From Treponema sp. (GTDB taxonomy: Bacteria > Spirochaetota > Spirochaetia > Treponematales > Breznakiellaceae): a DNA stretch of 15,959 bases. Where the stretch lies: positions 1 to 15,959 of the forward strand of contig JAIRZS010000133.1 of the NCBI GenBank assembly GCA_031267115.1, given 5' to 3'. Positions 15,368 through 15,959 of this stretch are shown here, one piece after another. The notes beneath the pieces are model-generated. The model ran no database searches. It was given only the letters and a program-made list of their open reading frames with translations, and was not told where the DNA came from. How positions within the stretch are numbered: the first letter of the stretch is position 1; every line of letters begins with the position of its first letter. A program made the position numbers and the translations under genes.

Positions 15368-15383
15368 GTGCGGCTCCCCGCAC
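15368..15383 (-). promoter_or_regulatory. Leader hairpin abutting the zinc-ribbon ribosome site
   Basis: On the minus strand GTGCGG-GGAG-CCGCAC is a perfect 6-bp stem with a 4-base loop, ending one base before the AAGAGGAGA ribosome site. The loop GGAG itself resembles a ribosome site. It may be a translational control point for the first gene of the operon. Confidence 0.4.
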
Positions 15384-15426
15384 AATTTATAAAGGCGGGA
15401 CCATGCCCCCTGTATTCACTCCAACG

Positions 15427-15455
15427 AGAATACTATAAACAGCCTCTATTGTCAA
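15427..15455 (-). promoter_or_regulatory. Sigma-70 type promoter of the zinc-ribbon/rpsT/HU/lnt operon
   Basis: On the minus strand a perfect TTGACA (15455-15450) and TATTCT (15432-15427, 4/6) are spaced by 17 bases. Transcription would begin near 15420, giving a leader of about 70 bases. It is the only good promoter before the seven-gene run ending with pncC. Repeat copy D begins 18 bases upstream of the -35. Confidence 0.7.
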
Positions 15456-15473
15456 GGCAAGGTAAGGGCCGCC

Positions 15474-15642
15474 CAGCAGTTTGGCATTACGAAGATTTTT
15501 AGAAAAATTGGGCGCATTTCCGGCGCTTCGTGCCGGAAACCGGGCTTTGCGGAGTTCCGCTTCGCTCCATTCTTTGCGCCTGGCGGCACAAAGAACGCTC
15601 TAGACCCTCCGGGTCTTACGCGCCCCTCCAATCCCTTGCGCG
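15474..15642 (-). repeat. Hairpin-rich intergenic repeat, copy D (short form)
   Basis: It has the same ends as copy C and shares an identical 85-bp block (15558-15642), but lacks the 140-bp central part, replaced by five bases. It contains stems at 15518-15538 (loop TTC), 15570-15595 and 15603-15617 (loop TCC). It lies just upstream of the promoter for the zinc-ribbon operon. The first stem differs from copy C by a T-A to C-G swap that keeps pairing. Confidence 0.8.
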
Positions 15643-15650
15643 TTCCGTGG

Positions 15651-15805
15651 TGAAGAATTTTACCGCTGTTTATTTAACCGCGAAGTCAAAAAAGGCGAAT
15701 AAATTAAAGAAGTTTTTTTCTCCCTGCTTCTTATACTTTTTCGACTTCCTCGAATTTGCGGTAAACTCCTGGATTTAATGCCGGGTTTGGCGGTAAAATT
15801 CTTCA
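15651..15805. repeat. Nested palindromic element with periodic arms
   Basis: The outer arms are a perfect 16-bp inverted repeat, TGAAGAATTTTACCGC (15651-15666) and GCGGTAAAATTCTTCA (15790-15805). Inside lie degenerate versions of the periodic 9-bp arm, one from about 15671 and one inverted, ending near 15765, around a T-rich centre. It directly follows repeat copy D, as the similar elements at 1-66 and 7060-7299 adjoin copies A and B. Confidence 0.7.
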
Positions 15806-15846
15806 GAAATTCAGCACTTGAAGCCATATTCAGCCCCCCGCCGTGT

Positions 15847-15909
15847 TGCGCCACGTAAAAAACGAACCATAGGCGAACGGATGCGCCACGTTAAATTCTA
15901 ACCATGGCG
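15847..15909. repeat. Two imperfect 35-bp tandem units
   Basis: TGCGCCACGT occurs at 15847 and 15882, AACCAT at 15865 and 15900, and GGCG at 15872 and 15906, so a 34-35 base unit is duplicated with divergence between the anchors. The rest of 15806-15959 shows no gene or recognisable site. Confidence 0.5.
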
Positions 15910-15959
15910 CTCTGTTCCGCGACGCGTAATAACAGGCACATCCTGGGCGCAATTGAGCA

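Noticed and set aside
15530..15778. An 82-codon plus-strand frame
   Set aside because: It runs through repeat copy D and the palindromic element and is explained by them.

Overview
The window reads as a chromosomal segment from a GC-rich treponeme or close spirochaete relative. This rests on gene content and order: rho-rpmE next to a ribosomal/HU/lnt block, a spirochaete-style resistance-nodulation-division (RND) efflux set with a hairpin-less adaptor, and a bactofilin. Free-living or insect-gut treponemes are an inference; no rRNA or tRNA gene is present to fix the taxon.

Left third (about 250-6938, + strand). A textbook -24/-12 sigma-54 promoter is followed by a tightly packed operon: an outer-membrane TolC-family factor, a periplasmic adaptor, an inner-membrane RND pump and a Gfo/Idh/MocA-family oxidoreductase. 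The genes overlap or abut by 0-4 bases. The first three should form a tripartite exporter; the oxidoreductase is an unexplained passenger.

Middle (7446-10258, - strand): rho, rpmE (ribosomal protein L31) and apt (adenine phosphoribosyltransferase), transcribed rho to rpmE to apt. Rho carries about 200 residues of low-complexity N-terminal extension. A likely intrinsic terminator overlaps its stop codon, and two candidate promoters lie upstream, one of them built on a tandem 14-bp repeat.

Right third (11007-15352, - strand). One likely operon starts from a strong promoter at 15427-15455: a 57-residue zinc-ribbon protein, rpsT (TTG start), an HU-family DNA-binding protein with a disordered tail, lnt (apolipoprotein N-acyltransferase), a receiver-plus-coiled-coil response regulator, a bactofilin, and pncC. 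Translation, nucleoid, lipoprotein maturation and cell-shape functions are joined here.

The four gaps (1-358, 6939-7445, 10259-11006, 15353-15959) are not empty. They hold a family of structured repeats with shared ends (GCGCAAGGG... and ...ATGCGCCCAA) filled with short-loop hairpins, often next to a second element made of 9-bp periodic arms in inverted orientation. Three of the four copies point the same end at a promoter. This repeat system, including one compensatory base-pair change between copies, is the least ordinary thing in the window.
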